Position numbers and translations under genes: made by a program
Shown here: positions 8,519-18,328 of the stretch, one piece after another
How positions within the stretch are numbered: position 1 is the stretch's first letter
Layout of the letters: each line of letters opens with the position of its first letter
The notes under the pieces: generated by a model
The model's database searches: none
What the model was told of the DNA's origin: nothing
Seen by the model: only the letters and a program-made list of their open reading frames with translations
Source: Halobellus ruber
Lineage (GTDB): Archaea > Halobacteriota > Halobacteria > Halobacteriales > Haloferacaceae
DNA length: 64,000 nt
Reading direction: 5' to 3'
NCBI RefSeq assembly: GCF_014212355.1
Contig: NZ_JACKXD010000006.1
Coordinates: 1 to 64,000 of the forward strand

Positions 8519-8806
8519 ATGCCTGGACTCTGTCCGTGTCGAAAATCGAAAAAGCGGAACAAGTACGCGAAGGCCGGTGCGGCGGTCGGGAGCCAAGTGG
8601 GCGCCAGTGCCGGGGCCCGCGTGGGCCCGTTCGCGACCGGCCTGTCGGCGGGGCTCGGTGGCGCCGTCGGCTACCTCGCGGGCAGCGCCGTCGACGCTGC
8701 GAAGGGCGACGTCTCGTCGGTCACCCCGCTCCCTGACGGCGGGCGTCCAGTCCGCGACGACGAGGGTGGCGTGGCGATCCCCGTCGACTCCGAGTCGGAC
8801 GCGTAG
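8519..8806 (+). CDS. Small glycine-zipper-like protein of unknown function
   Basis: A 95-residue protein. After a basic, cysteine-containing start (MPGLCPCRKSKKRNK), residues 18-60 form an Ala/Gly-rich helical stretch with repeated GxxxG spacing (GAAVGSQVGASAGARVG, GLSAGLGGAVGYLAG), the pattern of glycine-zipper membrane or assembly proteins. The tail is acidic. The two N-terminal cysteines could allow lipid or metal attachment, but no lipobox context is evident. An AT-richer box (gcatacaaatgg) lies about 30 bp upstream. It is divergent to the small acidic gene. No function can be assigned. Confidence 0.6.
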   Translation: MPGLCPCRKSKKRNKYAKAGAAVGSQVGASAGARVGPFATGLSAGLGGAVGYLAGSAVDAAKGDVSSVTPLPDGGRPVRDDEGGVAIPVDSESDA

Positions 8807-8884
8807 GCCCGAGGGCGACGCTCCGAACCCTCGCCGGGTCCAGCGCGCGGCCGCGCCGACGCCCTGGGGATCCCGGCGGGACGG

Positions 8885-8980
8885 GTGCTGCTGTCGGCCG
8901 CCTGGCGGCTCGTGCTCGTCGCTCCGGCCGTCAGCGTCGTGCTCTGGGGGCTCGGCGCGGTCGGGCTCAGCCCGATCTGA
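8885..8980 (+). CDS. Possible 31-residue membrane peptide
   Basis: From the GTG at 8885 the frame encodes LLSAAWRLVLVAPAV followed by a hydrophobic stretch and a stop at 8978. It is in frame with, and downstream of, the stop codon of the glycine-zipper gene, so it might also be a lost C-terminal extension. It resembles a single membrane helix with an Arg anchor. Evidence is limited to hydrophobicity and position. Confidence 0.25.
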   Translation: MLLSAAWRLVLVAPAVSVVLWGLGAVGLSPI

Positions 8981-8998
8981 CGGGCGCCGACCCGTCCG

Positions 8999-9826
8999 TT
9001 ACCCCAGGGAGATGTCCAGGTACAGCATTACCACGACGCCGACGATCGTCCCGAGCGTGGCGATCCGCTCGTGGCCGCCCGCGTGGGTCTCCGGGATGAT
9101 CTCGTCGCTGATGACGAACAGCATCGCCCCCGCGGCAAAGCCCATCGCGTAGGGTAAAAGTGCTGACACGGCGCCGACCGCGTACGCGCCGAGCACCGCC
9201 ACCGGGATCTCCACCACCCCGGACCGGATCCCGGTGAGGACGGCGTACGCTCGGCGGTCGAGCCCCGCGTTGACCGCGGCCACCGAGACCGCAAGCCCCT
9301 CGGGGACGTTCTGGATCCCGATCGCGAGCATCAGCGGGATCGCGCCCGCGACGTCGCCGGTCCCGAACCCGACGCCGACGGCCAGCCCCTCGGGGACGTT
9401 GTGGAGGGTGATCGCGAGGATGAAAAGCACCACCGGGGTGAGCCGCTCGTCGGTGACCGAGAGGTCCGCGTCGGGGTCGGCGGCGTCCGGCCGGCGCTGT
9501 CCCGTCAGGAGGTAGTGGGCGTGTGGAACCAGGCCGTCGGAGCGGTCCAGCGCGGCCGCGCCGAGCAACACCCCGACGAGTACCGGGATCGGGTTGCCGC
9601 CGGAGTAGTTCTCGATCCCCGGGACGATGAGGCTCGTGAACGCCGCCGCGAGCATCACCCCGGCCGCGAAGCCCAGCGTGCCGTCGAGCGCCCGCTCCGA
9701 GGGGTCGCGCCACACGAAGATCAGCGACGCGCCGAGGAGGTTCATCCCCGCGATCACCAGCCCGCCCACCAGGCCGTGGACGACCGGGTTTGTCCCGAAC
9801 CACTCGACGAACAGCTCGGGAATCAC
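8999..9826 (-). CDS. ZIP-family divalent metal transporter
   Basis: A 275-residue membrane protein with eight likely transmembrane helices. Helix 4 carries HNVPEGLAVG and helix 5 QNVPEGLAVS, the binuclear metal-site motifs of ZIP transporters; the second lacks the usual His at its first position (Gln instead). The loop between helices 3 and 4 has His and Asp residues (VPHAHYL, DAADPDAD) that could collect metal. ZIPs import zinc, iron or similar ions into the cytoplasm. The start is the ATG at 9826. It is monocistronic, with no metal regulator next to it. Confidence 0.88.
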   Translation of the reverse strand: MIPELFVEWFGTNPVVHGLVGGLVIAGMNLLGASLIFVWRDPSERALDGTLGFAAGVMLAAAFTSLIVPGIENYSGGNPIPVLVGVLLGAAALDRSDGLVPHAHYLLTGQRRPDAADPDADLSVTDERLTPVVLFILAITLHNVPEGLAVGVGFGTGDVAGAIPLMLAIGIQNVPEGLAVSVAAVNAGLDRRAYAVLTGIRSGVVEIPVAVLGAYAVGAVSALLPYAMGFAAGAMLFVISDEIIPETHAGGHERIATLGTIVGVVVMLYLDISLG

Positions 9827-10121
9827 GCGGGATCACACCGACTCCGTCGCGTCGGGCGATGGCGCGCAGGGCCCCACCGACACCGCTGTCGGCGGCATCC
9901 ACGTGCCCCCCGTCTGTGCTCACTCGAACTGGGGGTATCCCTCGGGGGCGTGCTCATACGACCGCGTCACCGCGAACCGGATTATACTCTGTGTTCTGGC
10001 CGACGATCGCGTCACGCATCCGTGCGTGTTCTCCGTCTCCGAGGAACGCTCCCTGCCGGCGTCCGCGGCAGCTCGCAGCCCACAGTCCCGGGCGGCTGTG
10101 GGGTCGCGGCGGCCGACCCGG

Positions 10122-10535
10122 TCACGACGTGACCGCCTCGGGAACGATGGTCACCGGGACCGCCGCCTCCTCTGCGACGACGAATCCCGTGTGACCCTCA
10201 CGGATCGCCGACAGCCGGTCCTTCGAGCGGTGGCCGAGCACGATGTGGTCGACGCCGACGTCCGTCGTGAAATCGCCGAGCTGTTTCCCGACCGCCGTGC
10301 CCGATCGGAAGCTCCCCCGATCGAGGTACTCCAGGTTGATCTCGACCGGGACGGCGGTGTCAGAGAGATACGTCCGGATCTCGTCCCGAAACGTGCGCTC
10401 CTCCGCGGACGCCTCTGCATCCCGGACGAGGTGCGTCACGTATAGCTTCTGCCCGAGTCCGGAAGCTAACTCCACCGCAACGTCGAGCACCGCCCGATAC
10501 CGGTCGTCGTCGCTCACTGCCACGAGGATACCCAT
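10122..10535 (-). CDS. Universal stress protein family (UspA) protein
   Basis: A 137-residue single USP domain: MGILVAVSDDD at the N-terminus, a central VDHIVLGHRSKD, and a C-terminal segment that replaces the usual GxxxxxVxxxAxxPVxxV pattern with GFVVAEEAAVPVTIVP. The G-2x-G-9x-G(S/T) ATP-binding loop is not well preserved (GHRSKDRLSAIREGHTG), so ATP binding is uncertain. The role is probably stress tolerance, with no specific partner evident from the neighbourhood. Confidence 0.85.
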   Translation of the reverse strand: MGILVAVSDDDRYRAVLDVAVELASGLGQKLYVTHLVRDAEASAEERTFRDEIRTYLSDTAVPVEINLEYLDRGSFRSGTAVGKQLGDFTTDVGVDHIVLGHRSKDRLSAIREGHTGFVVAEEAAVPVTIVPEAVTS

Positions 10536-10604
10536 ACGGATAAACAGGGCCGAACCACATAGTAGCTGACGCTCCGCAGGACGACTCGATCCCGGGCCCG
10601 AGGG

Positions 10605-12395
10605 CTACTCCAGCTGGTGGTAGTCCAGCTCGTGGCCGGCGTCCAGTGCCGCCTGCACGGCCTCGCTCGGGGTCGCGACCGGTTGGGTGTCCGTCGCCAT
10701 CCCGCCGATGTCGGCCCGCCTGTAGTGGATGTTGTGCTGCCACGTGGGGTCGGAGTCGGGGTAGTCGGTCCGGTAGTGTGCCCCGCGGGATTCGGTTCGC
10801 TCGAGGGCACCGCGCAGCACGGCCTCCGCGCTCGTCATCATAACTCCGAGGTCGATCGCGTATTCGAACGACCGGCTCGTGACCGGGCCGACGGCCACGT
10901 CAGCCGCCTTCCCCCGGATCCGGTCGACGGCGTCGAGACCCGACGACAGCGTCGCCTCGTCCCGACGGATCCCGGCGTGCGTCCACAGACACTCCCGGAG
11001 TTCCGCGATGAGGGCGTCCACGTCGTACGTCCCGTCGGCGTTTGCGAGTGCGGCCAACTCCGAGAGGTGCGGCTCGACGAGGCCTGTAACCACCCGTTCC
11101 GGCATCGTGCCGGGTCCCTCGATCCGGTCGGCGACCCGGCGCCCGGCGACGACGCCGTAGGCGACGGTTTCGGCCAGCGAGTTGCCGCCGAGCCGGTTTG
11201 CGCCGTGGACGCCCGCCATCGTCTCCCCGATCGCAAAGAGGTCCGTGACGTCGGTCTCCCCGTGGCCGTCGACGGCCACTCCCCCCATTCCGTAGTGGGC
11301 AGTCGGCGCGACTTCGACCGGCTCTTCGGCCATATCGACCCCGAGATCCTGGAACCGCTCGTACATCCGCGGGAGCCGTTCCCGGATGAATCCGGCGTCG
11401 CGGTGGGAGACGTCGAGGTACACGCCGCCGTTCTCGGTCCCTCGGCCCTCGGAGACTTCCTGTGCGATGGCGCGTGCGACCACGTCCCGGGCGTCCAACT
11501 CCATCTGGTCGGGCGAGTACCGCCGCATGAACCGCTCGCCATCGGTGTTGTAGAGGCGGCCCCCCTCCCCGCGGACGGCCTCGGTGACCAGCCGGCCGCT
11601 CCACGGCGCCCACTCGGGGTCGCTCCCGTCGACGGCCATCCCCGTCGGGTGGAACTGGACGAACTCCATGTCCATCAACGACGCCCCGGCGTCGTACGCC
11701 AGGGCCGGGCCGTCGCCGTTGTTCTCGTCCTCGCGCGACGTGTGGCGGTCGTAGATCGCCGCGTAGCCGCCGGCCGCGAGCACGACCGCTCCGGCGTTGA
11801 ACACCACGAACTCGCCGGTGTCCATATCGAACCCGACAGCCCCGTACACGCGGTCGCCGTCGGCGGCGAGCTTCGTGATCATCACGTTCTCCCGGTGGGG
11901 AACGCCGAGGTCCCGAGCCCGGCCGACCAACGTGTCGAGCATCGATTCGCCGGTGTGGTCGCCGGCGAACGCCGTCCGGCGGTACGACTGCGCGCCGAAG
12001 TACCGTTGATCGATCCCGCCGTCGTCGGTGCGGGAGTAGTCCATCCCCCACTCGTCGAGTTCCCTGAGACGCTCGGGCATCTGTTCGGTCACCGTCTCGA
12101 CCTTCGCAGGGTCGTTGAGGAAGTGCCCCTCCTTCAGGGTGTCCGCGGCGTGGATCGTCCAGTCGTCCTCCGGGTCGCGGGTTCCGAGCGCCCCGTTGAT
12201 CCCGCCGCGCGCCCAAGTGGTGTGGGCGTCGCCGTGGCCCCGCTTCCCGAGTACCAGGACGTCGTCGACCCCCCGCTCTGCGAGTTCGATCGCCGCGCGC
12301 GCACCGGCGGCGCCGGCGCCGATGATCAGTACGGACACCTCGACCGTGTCGTACTCAGGCGGCATCCGCCCGTCTCCATTCCGGGAACTATCCAT
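10605..12395 (-). CDS. Stand-alone succinate dehydrogenase/fumarate reductase-type flavoprotein
   Basis: A 596-residue FAD enzyme. The Rossmann motif GAGAAGARAA lies near residue 25. AHTTWARGGINGALG contains the His that carries covalent FAD in SDH/FRD flavoproteins. FVQFHPTG, EGRGTENGG, HYGMGGV and GANRLGGNSLAE follow in the standard order. HYGMGGV and the His favour SDH/FRD over L-aspartate oxidase (NadB), the main alternative. No iron-sulfur or membrane-anchor subunit is adjacent, so it may be a soluble fumarate reductase or act with a partner encoded elsewhere. I start at the ATG at 12395; the internal ATG at 12365 is equally plausible. The frame stays open well upstream, but that part is not homologous. 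Confidence 0.8.
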   Translation of the reverse strand: MDSSRNGDGRMPPEYDTVEVSVLIIGAGAAGARAAIELAERGVDDVLVLGKRGHGDAHTTWARGGINGALGTRDPEDDWTIHAADTLKEGHFLNDPAKVETVTEQMPERLRELDEWGMDYSRTDDGGIDQRYFGAQSYRRTAFAGDHTGESMLDTLVGRARDLGVPHRENVMITKLAADGDRVYGAVGFDMDTGEFVVFNAGAVVLAAGGYAAIYDRHTSREDENNGDGPALAYDAGASLMDMEFVQFHPTGMAVDGSDPEWAPWSGRLVTEAVRGEGGRLYNTDGERFMRRYSPDQMELDARDVVARAIAQEVSEGRGTENGGVYLDVSHRDAGFIRERLPRMYERFQDLGVDMAEEPVEVAPTAHYGMGGVAVDGHGETDVTDLFAIGETMAGVHGANRLGGNSLAETVAYGVVAGRRVADRIEGPGTMPERVVTGLVEPHLSELAALANADGTYDVDALIAELRECLWTHAGIRRDEATLSSGLDAVDRIRGKAADVAVGPVTSRSFEYAIDLGVMMTSAEAVLRGALERTESRGAHYRTDYPDSDPTWQHNIHYRRADIGGMATDTQPVATPSEAVQAALDAGHELDYHQLE

Positions 12396-12630
12396 ACTCG
12401 ATGTCAGTGCCGGACAGGGTTGAACCCGTCGCGCGCGTGCGCGCGGCTCGGAAACGGGGGACGCGGGACGCCGCGCTCCGCGACGCGCCCGGCACAGATC
12501 GCCGAACCCGATCCCCTCGGGATACCGGTGTGAACGGTCCGGACGCACATCCCCCTCGTGTAGCCGTACTGCGGACGCAGCGCCTCTCGGTCGTCCCCTC
12601 GACCCCCGGGAACCTGCGTTCCGCCCTTTC

Positions 12631-12645
12631 GAGAATACATATACC
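12631..12645 (+). promoter_or_regulatory. TATA-like promoter of nop5-flpA
   Basis: The sequence GAGAATACATATACC is centred about 27 bp before the nop5 ATG, fitting a leaderless start. Confidence 0.6.
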
Positions 12646-12666
12646 AGTCCGTACTCAAGCACCCAT

Positions 12667-13548
12667 ATGAGCGGCCAAAATCCCGGAGATTCCGGGTGGT
12701 TTCGATATGGAGATCCCAACGACGCCGAATCGGCGGCGACAGCAATAACCGAGCGAACGGCCGAACAGCCGCAGAATTGGCCGGCCGAAGCGGTCCGCGC
12801 AGGATTCGTAGAGGACGAAGACGAGTATTACGACGCCCTCCACGACGCGACCGTCCGAGCCACACGGGAGGCCGTACAAGAACGAGAAACGGCAACCGAA
12901 CAACAATTACAGTATACTATTGCGGCTATGGACGACGCCGAACGCACCGCAAACGAGATCGCCGAACGCGTCGTCGAGTGGGCGGGGTCGCTGGCCGACA
13001 GCCGATCCGAGGGGGAGGGCCGCGCCCCCGACATCCCCGGCGGCGTCGACGGCGCCCGCGCGGTCGCCGCGTGGACGCCCGAGACGCCCGCCGAGGAGCG
13101 GGTTGTTTCCCTCGCCGAGCGCGCCGTCGACCTCGACGCCGAACGCGCCGAGTTGCGGTCGTTCGTCGAGTCGCAGGCCCCCGCGGTCGCGCCGAACCTC
13201 GCGGAGATGGCCGGCCCAGTGCTTGCGGCGCGGCTGCTCTCGCTGGCCGGCGGCTTGGAGTCGCTGGCGAAAAAGCCCGCGGGGACCGTGCAGGTGCTCG
13301 GCGCGGAGGACGCGCTGTTTGCGCACCTTCGCGGTCGCGGCTCGTCGCCGAAACACGGCGTCATCTTCACCCACGAGCACGTCCGCGGCACCCACCCCGA
13401 CAACCGGGGATCGGCCGCGCGGGCCCTCGCGGGGAAGCTCGCGATCGCCGCCCGGATCGATCACTACGCCGGCGAGTTCCGACAGTCGGTCCACGACGAC
13501 CTCGCGGACCGGATGGCGACAATCCGCGACCGGGAGGTCGGAGAATGA
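12667..13548 (+). CDS. nop5: Nop5 (Nop56/58-like) C/D box sRNP core protein
   Basis: A 293-residue scaffold of the archaeal C/D box ribonucleoprotein that directs 2'-O-methylation of rRNA and tRNA. The Nop domain is recognisable from about residue 165: AVAPNLAEMAGPVLAARLL, LESLAKKPAGTVQVLGAEDALFAHL, and HGVIFTHEHV. The coiled-coil region lies between. It is shorter than eukaryotic Nop56/58 and lacks the KKE/D tail, as in other archaea. Its stop codon overlaps the flpA start (ATGA), indicating translational coupling with its direct partner fibrillarin. Confidence 0.95.
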   Translation: MSGQNPGDSGWFRYGDPNDAESAATAITERTAEQPQNWPAEAVRAGFVEDEDEYYDALHDATVRATREAVQERETATEQQLQYTIAAMDDAERTANEIAERVVEWAGSLADSRSEGEGRAPDIPGGVDGARAVAAWTPETPAEERVVSLAERAVDLDAERAELRSFVESQAPAVAPNLAEMAGPVLAARLLSLAGGLESLAKKPAGTVQVLGAEDALFAHLRGRGSSPKHGVIFTHEHVRGTHPDNRGSAARALAGKLAIAARIDHYAGEFRQSVHDDLADRMATIRDREVGE

Positions 13549-14201
13549 GCACAGACCTCCCGCCGGGGATCCAGCGGCGGCGGTTCGACGGCCGCGAGCG
13601 GCTCGCGACGCGGGGCGAGCCCGTGTACGGCGAGCCACAGGACGAGGAGGGTTGGCGGGCGTGGGACGCCGGCCGGTCGAAGCTCGGCGCGATGCTGGAA
13701 CTGGAGTTGAACCTGGGGTTCGCGGGCGACGACGGCGTCCTCTATCTGGGTGCGGCCTCCGGAACCACGGTCTCCCACGTCGCGGACTTCGCGGGGCCGA
13801 CCTACGCCGTCGAGTTCGCGCCGCGGCCGACTCGGGACCTCCTTGCCGTCGCCGACGCCCGCCCGAACCTCTTTCCGCTCCTGAAGGACGCCCGGGCGCC
13901 CGAGACCTACGCCCACGTCGTCGAGGCCGGGCTCGAGTACGTCGTCCAGGACGTCGCGACCCGCGGGCAGGCTACCGTCGCCCTCCGGAACCGCCGCTTC
14001 CTCGCGCCCGACGGCCGGCTGGTGGCCGCGATCAAGGCCAGAAGCGAGGACGTCCTCGAAGACCCGGACGACGTCTTTTCGGACGTCCTCGACGACCTCC
14101 GTGAGGGCTATGCGATCACTGACACCCGGCGGTTGGACCGGTTCCACGACGATCACCTCGCGGTCGTCGCCGAGCCGCGGGCCGACGACGGGCGGTCGTA
14201 G
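13545..14201 (+). CDS. flpA: Fibrillarin-like rRNA/tRNA 2'-O-methyltransferase
   Basis: A 218-residue SAM-dependent methyltransferase of C/D box sRNPs. After an N-terminal domain come YLGAASGTTVSHVAD (SAM motif I, residues about 67-81), VYAVEFAPRP-like motif II, and the VVQDVAT and VAAIKARS strands. The catalytic tetrad of fibrillarins (K-D-K-H) fits Lys in SKLGAM, Asp in VQDVA, Lys in AIKARS and His in FHDDHL. It overlaps the nop5 stop by four bases. Confidence 0.95.
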   Translation: MSTDLPPGIQRRRFDGRERLATRGEPVYGEPQDEEGWRAWDAGRSKLGAMLELELNLGFAGDDGVLYLGAASGTTVSHVADFAGPTYAVEFAPRPTRDLLAVADARPNLFPLLKDARAPETYAHVVEAGLEYVVQDVATRGQATVALRNRRFLAPDGRLVAAIKARSEDVLEDPDDVFSDVLDDLREGYAITDTRRLDRFHDDHLAVVAEPRADDGRS

Positions 14202-14285
14202 TGTTCGCACCGGTCGGTGTGGCGTCGTCACGCCCCGCTTCGACGGCCTGCCCCCGGTTTTGCGAACGCTTCGCCGCGGCCCACA

Positions 14286-14297
14286 CCATATTTAATC
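14286..14297 (+). promoter_or_regulatory. TATA-like promoter of gshA
   Basis: CCATATTTAATC lies about 28 bp before the gshA ATG, consistent with a leaderless transcript. Confidence 0.6.
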
Positions 14298-14319
14298 GGC
14301 CGCCGCAAACGACGGGTCG

Positions 14320-15396
14320 ATGGAGCTAGGGTCGGCGGACGCCTTCGACCGGATGGGCACGCTCGGCGTCGAGGAGGAGTTCTACATCGTCGACCAGCAC
14401 GCGCGCCCGACGTCGGGGATCCAGGATCTCGTCTACGACCACCCGCCAACCGGGATCCTGGCGGATCGGATCGACCACGAGCTGTTCCAGTTCACGATCG
14501 AGACGCAGACGCCGACAATCGAGGACGTGAGTTCGGTCGACGGGGCCGTCCGTGAGGTCCGCGAGGCGCTGGTCGACCACGCCGCCGACCACGGCTACCG
14601 GATCGCCGCCGCGGGGCTGCACCCGACCGCGAAGTGGCGCGAGCTCGACCACGCCACCAAGCCGCGGTACCAGTCCCAACTCGAACGGATCCAATACCCC
14701 CAGCACCGCAACACCACCTCGGGGCTCCACGTCCACGTCGGCGTCGACGACCCCGACAAGGCCACCTGGATCGCAAACGAGCTCCGGTGGTATCTCCCGC
14801 CGCTGCTGGCGCTTTCGGCCAACTCCCCCTTTTGGTGCGGCTTCGACACCGGGCTGGCCTCCGCGCGGGCGAAGATCTTCGAGGCGCTGCCCAACACCGG
14901 GATGCCGACCCGGTTCGAGGATTACGCGGCATACGACCGCTTCGAGCGGCTGATGGTGGAACGTGGATCGATCGAGGATCGCGGCGAACTCTGGTACGAC
15001 GTCAGGCCGCACACCGGCCACGGGACCGTGGAGGTACGGACGCCCGACGTCCAGACCGACCCCGAGCGGACAATCGCGTTCGTGGAGTACGTCCACGCCT
15101 TGGTCGAGGACCTCGCGGCCCGGTACGAGGACGGCGAGTCGCCGACGACGCTCCGCCGGGAGTTCCTCGACGCCAACAAGTGGCGGGCGATGCGCTACGG
15201 CCGCGACGCCGAGTTCACTACCCCCGACGCCGCGGACACGGTGACCGTCGAGGAGTTCGTCGCCGCCGAGACCGACCGGCTGGGCGTCGACGGGCTCACG
15301 CGGCTGCTTGCGGCCGAAAGCGGCGCGGTCAGGCAACGCCGCATCCACCGCGAGGAGGGGTTCGACGCGCTGTGTGAGTCGCTCTGTATCGACTGA
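14320..15396 (+). CDS. gshA: Glutamate-cysteine ligase (haloarchaeal GshA)
   Basis: A 358-residue ATP-dependent ligase that makes gamma-glutamylcysteine, the main low-molecular-weight thiol of haloarchaea. [10 protein letters not shown] near residue 16 is the signature of the GCS2 (carboxylate-amine ligase) family, followed by TIETQTPTI, the HPTAKW segment and the [14 protein letters not shown] active-site strand (about 127-140). The C-terminal [12 protein letters not shown] segment is also family-typical. It is monocistronic with its own promoter. Its position after nop5-flpA matches other haloarchaeal genomes. Confidence 0.93.
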   Translation: MELGSADAFDRMGTLGVEEEFYIVDQHARPTSGIQDLVYDHPPTGILADRIDHELFQFTIETQTPTIEDVSSVDGAVREVREALVDHAADHGYRIAAAGLHPTAKWRELDHATKPRYQSQLERIQYPQHRNTTSGLHVHVGVDDPDKATWIANELRWYLPPLLALSANSPFWCGFDTGLASARAKIFEALPNTGMPTRFEDYAAYDRFERLMVERGSIEDRGELWYDVRPHTGHGTVEVRTPDVQTDPERTIAFVEYVHALVEDLAARYEDGESPTTLRREFLDANKWRAMRYGRDAEFTTPDAADTVTVEEFVAAETDRLGVDGLTRLLAAESGAVRQRRIHREEGFDALCESLCID

Positions 15397-15508
15397 GCGG
15401 AGCCCCCGTCTGTCGTCTGTGCCGCCACTCTCCCGGAGGCGGCCCCGGCGCCCGTCCGATCGAGAAAGGCTTTTGCCCGGCGAGTTTTGACCTTCGTGAT
15501 AGAACACG

Positions 15509-16120
15509 ATGACGACAGATGAGCCAGCGGACGACCACGACGCGGAACGGACGGACGATACCGGGGCCGACGAGGGGATCGGCATCGACGTGAGTAGCGA
15601 GGACGGCGAGTCCGGCGTCGGCGCCCGCGAGCGGCTGGAACGCGAGGCCGACAGGGCGGTCTCGGAGTTCGACGAGGGACTCGTGGACCTGCTGGCGTGG
15701 CTGCTCGACACCGAGACACGTGCCCGGATCTACGTCTACCTGCGGCAGCAGCCGGGTTCGACCAGCGAGGAGGTCGCCAACGGCACGGGACTGTACCCCA
15801 GCACCGTCCGCGAGGCGCTCGCGGACCTCCACGACGAGGGGACCGTCACGCGCCGGAAGCGCGAGCACGACGGCGCGGGGAACAACCCCTACGAGTACAC
15901 CGCCATCGCGCCGAGCGATCTGGTGCGGAACGTGGCCGAGCAGGTCCAGTCGGAACTGAACACCGTGTTCAACCTGGACAACCGCCTCGGCGGCGACGAC
16001 GAGGCGGCGTCAGGCGGCGACGAGGCACCCGTCAGCATCACTGTCGACGAGAAGCACACAGCCGAGGACGCCGACGACGCCGGCGCTGCGGACGACGATC
16101 ACGACAACAGCGCCGCGTAA
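15509..16120 (+). CDS. Winged-helix transcriptional regulator
   Basis: A 203-residue protein with a 50-residue acidic, low-complexity head, a winged helix-turn-helix at about 62-130 (ARIYVYLRQQPGSTSEEVANGTGLYPS, then a wing with RRKREHDG and NPYEYTAI), and a disordered acidic tail. The domain resembles MarR/TrmB-type HTH proteins that read operators as dimers. No effector domain is visible. Its targets are unknown; the neighbours are gshA and the lipid synthesis gene downstream, 70 bp away. Confidence 0.8.
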   Translation: MTTDEPADDHDAERTDDTGADEGIGIDVSSEDGESGVGARERLEREADRAVSEFDEGLVDLLAWLLDTETRARIYVYLRQQPGSTSEEVANGTGLYPSTVREALADLHDEGTVTRRKREHDGAGNNPYEYTAIAPSDLVRNVAEQVQSELNTVFNLDNRLGGDDEAASGGDEAPVSITVDEKHTAEDADDAGAADDDHDNSAA

Positions 16121-16190
16121 TCCCCGCCCGGATCGTCCCCGCACGCCCCTTCCGCGCCATTTTTAGTGTTGCCCGGGAGAGGTAGGGGCA

Positions 16191-16913
16191 ATGACCGGGC
16201 CTTGGACGGACTGGGACCACGTGCTGAAGGTGGATCCCGACAAAGACCTCGTTGACGGCGAGACGTTCAGCGACGTCTGCCGGACGGGGACCGACGCGAT
16301 CGAGATCGGGGGCACCCTCGACGTCACCACCGACAAGATGCAGCGGGTCGTCGAGGCCTGTTCCCGGTACGACGTCCCGCTGTACCAGGAGCCGTCGAAC
16401 CCGGGCGTCGTCATCGAGTCCGACGACCTCGACGGCTACCTCGTGCCGACGGTGTTCAACGCCGACTCCTCGTTTTGGGTCACCGGCGCCCACAAGGAGT
16501 GGGTCCGGATCGACGGCCCGCTCGACTGGGACCGAACGACGACGGAGGCGTACATCGTCCTGAACCCCGACGCCTCCGTGGCGGAACTCACCGAGGCCGA
16601 CACCGAACAGGCCGCCGACGACGTCGCCTCCTTCGCCGCGGTCGCCGAACGGATGTTCGGCCAGGAGATCGTCTACATCGAGTACTCCGGGACGTTCGGC
16701 GACCCCGAGAAGGTGGCCGCCGCACAGGACGCCCTCCGGGAGTCGACGCTGTTCTACGGCGGCGGGATCGGCGACTACGACGCCGCCTACGAGATGGGGA
16801 AACACGCCGACACCGTCGTCGTCGGCGACCTCCTCCACGACGAGGGCGTCGACGCCGTCCGGGAGACCGTCGAAGGCGTCAACGACGCCCACGCCGAGAC
16901 CGTCGCGGAGTAG
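16191..16913 (+). CDS. Phosphoglycerol geranylgeranyltransferase (GGGP synthase)
   Basis: A 240-residue TIM-barrel enzyme that forms the first ether bond of archaeal membrane lipids, joining geranylgeranyl diphosphate to sn-glycerol-1-phosphate. VLKVDPDKD at the N-terminus (phosphate and Mg site), [52 protein letters not shown] and [10 protein letters not shown] are successive barrel strands of the family. The Leu/Tyr-containing YIEYSG loop is typical of GGGP synthases rather than the bacterial PcrB heptaprenyl enzymes. Confidence 0.93.
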   Translation: MTGPWTDWDHVLKVDPDKDLVDGETFSDVCRTGTDAIEIGGTLDVTTDKMQRVVEACSRYDVPLYQEPSNPGVVIESDDLDGYLVPTVFNADSSFWVTGAHKEWVRIDGPLDWDRTTTEAYIVLNPDASVAELTEADTEQAADDVASFAAVAERMFGQEIVYIEYSGTFGDPEKVAAAQDALRESTLFYGGGIGDYDAAYEMGKHADTVVVGDLLHDEGVDAVRETVEGVNDAHAETVAE

Positions 16914-16993
16914 CCGTCGGCCGCGTCGGCCCACCCCGTCGTGCCGAACTCACCCCGGTCCGGTGTTCGAACCATCGGCCCCGAACCGCTCGC

Positions 16994-17000
16994 TTTTAAC
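16994..17000 (+). promoter_or_regulatory. TATA-like box of aspS
   Basis: TTTTAAC is centred about 27 bp before the aspS ATG, the leaderless spacing seen for several genes here. Confidence 0.5.
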
Positions 17001-17023
17001 ATCGGGCGGCCGGAACGGCCTGT

Positions 17024-18328
17024 ATGAACGACAGAACCCATACTGCGGACGTCGAACCCGGCGAGACGGTCACCGTCGCCGGGTGGGTCCACGAGATCCG
17101 CGACCTCGGCGGCATCGCCTTCCTGATCCTGCGCGACGGCTCCGGAAGGATCCAGATCAAATTCGAGAAAGACGAGATGGACGAGGAACTCGTCGAGACC
17201 GGCCTGGGCGTCGCCCGCGAGAGCGTCGTGACCGTCACCGGCGACGCCGAGGAGGAGTCGCGTGCCCCTACCGGTGTCGAGATCACCCCCGACTCCGTCG
17301 AGGTGCTCGCCGACTCCGACACCGAACTCCCGCTCGATCCCTCCGGGAAGGTCGACGCCGAACTGTCGACGCGGCTCGACAACCGCACGCTGGATCTCCG
17401 GAAGCCCGAAGTGAAAGCCATCTTCGAGATCCGCGCGGAGGTCCTCCGGTCGGTCCGCGAGGCGTTCCGCGACCTCGGCTGTACGGAGATCAACACGCCG
17501 AAGATCGTCGCCACCGGCACCGAGGGCGGCACCGAGCTGTTCCCGATCACGTACTTCGGCGAGGAGGCGTTCATGAACCAGTCACCGCAGCTGTTCAAGC
17601 AGCTGATGGTCGGCTCCGGACTGGAGCGCGTCTTCGAGATCGGCCCGATCTTCCGCGCCGAGGAACACAACACTCCCCGCCACCTCAACGAGGCGACGAT
17701 GATCGACTTCGAGTCGGCCTTTTTCGACCACACGGAGGCGATGGACGCCTGCGAACACGTGGTCAAAAGCGCCTACGAGGGCGTCGCGGCCAACTGCGCG
17801 GACGAACTCGAACTGCTCGGACTCGCCGAGTCCTTCGCGGCGCCCGACGAGGCGTTCCCCCGGCTCACCTACCAGGAGGCGATCGAGCGCATCAACGCTA
17901 CGGGCGACCTCGACGAGCAACTCGTGTGGGGCGACGACCTCCCGACCGAGGGCGAGCGCGCCCTGGGCGACGACGTCGGGTCACACTACTTCATCACCGA
18001 CTGGCCCTCGGAGATCAAGCCGTTCTACATCAAGGACCACGACGACGACGATCAGCTCTCGACGGGGTTCGATATGATGCACCCGGTGATGGAGCTCGTC
18101 TCCGGCGGTCAGCGCGAACACCGCTACGACCACCTGGTCGCGGGCTTCGAACAGCAGGGGCTGGACCCCGACCAGTTCGAGTACTACACCAAGATGTTCC
18201 GGTACGGGATGCCGCCGCACGCCGGGTGGGGTCTCGGCGTCGAGCGGCTGGTGATGACGATGCTCGGACTGGAGAACATCCGGGAGGCCGTGCTGTTCCC
18301 GCGAGATCGACAACGGCTCTCGCCGTGA
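17024..18328 (+). CDS. aspS: Aspartyl-tRNA synthetase (archaeal type)
   Basis: A 434-residue class IIb synthetase. The N-terminal OB anticodon-binding domain (residues 1-105) begins with [15 protein letters not shown]. The catalytic core has motif 1 around [36 protein letters not shown], motif 2 [14 protein letters not shown] and motif 3 [16 protein letters not shown]. It is presumably either discriminating or able to serve Asn-tRNA formation; this cannot be read directly. The C-terminus [11 protein letters not shown] is copied downstream within a repeat array. It is followed by pantoate kinase after 268 bp. Confidence 0.96.
   Translation: MNDRTHTADVEPGETVTVAGWVHEIRDLGGIAFLILRDGSGRIQIKFEKDEMDEELVETGLGVARESVVTVTGDAEEESRAPTGVEITPDSVEVLADSDTELPLDPSGKVDAELSTRLDNRTLDLRKPEVKAIFEIRAEVLRSVREAFRDLGCTEINTPKIVATGTEGGTELFPITYFGEEAFMNQSPQLFKQLMVGSGLERVFEIGPIFRAEEHNTPRHLNEATMIDFESAFFDHTEAMDACEHVVKSAYEGVAANCADELELLGLAESFAAPDEAFPRLTYQEAIERINATGDLDEQLVWGDDLPTEGERALGDDVGSHYFITDWPSEIKPFYIKDHDDDDQLSTGFDMMHPVMELVSGGQREHRYDHLVAGFEQQGLDPDQFEYYTKMFRYGMPPHAGWGLGVERLVMTMLGLENIREAVLFPRDRQRLSP

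Noticed and set aside
9905-9955. Short minus-strand peptide ending EHAPEGYPQFE
   Set aside because: It looks like a real C-terminus, but the frame upstream has no suitable start and only about 16 residues can be supported.
10605-12395. L-aspartate oxidase (nadB)
   Set aside because: The HYGMGGV and covalent-FAD His motifs and the lack of nadA/nadC neighbours favour an SDH/FRD-type flavoprotein, although the two families are close.
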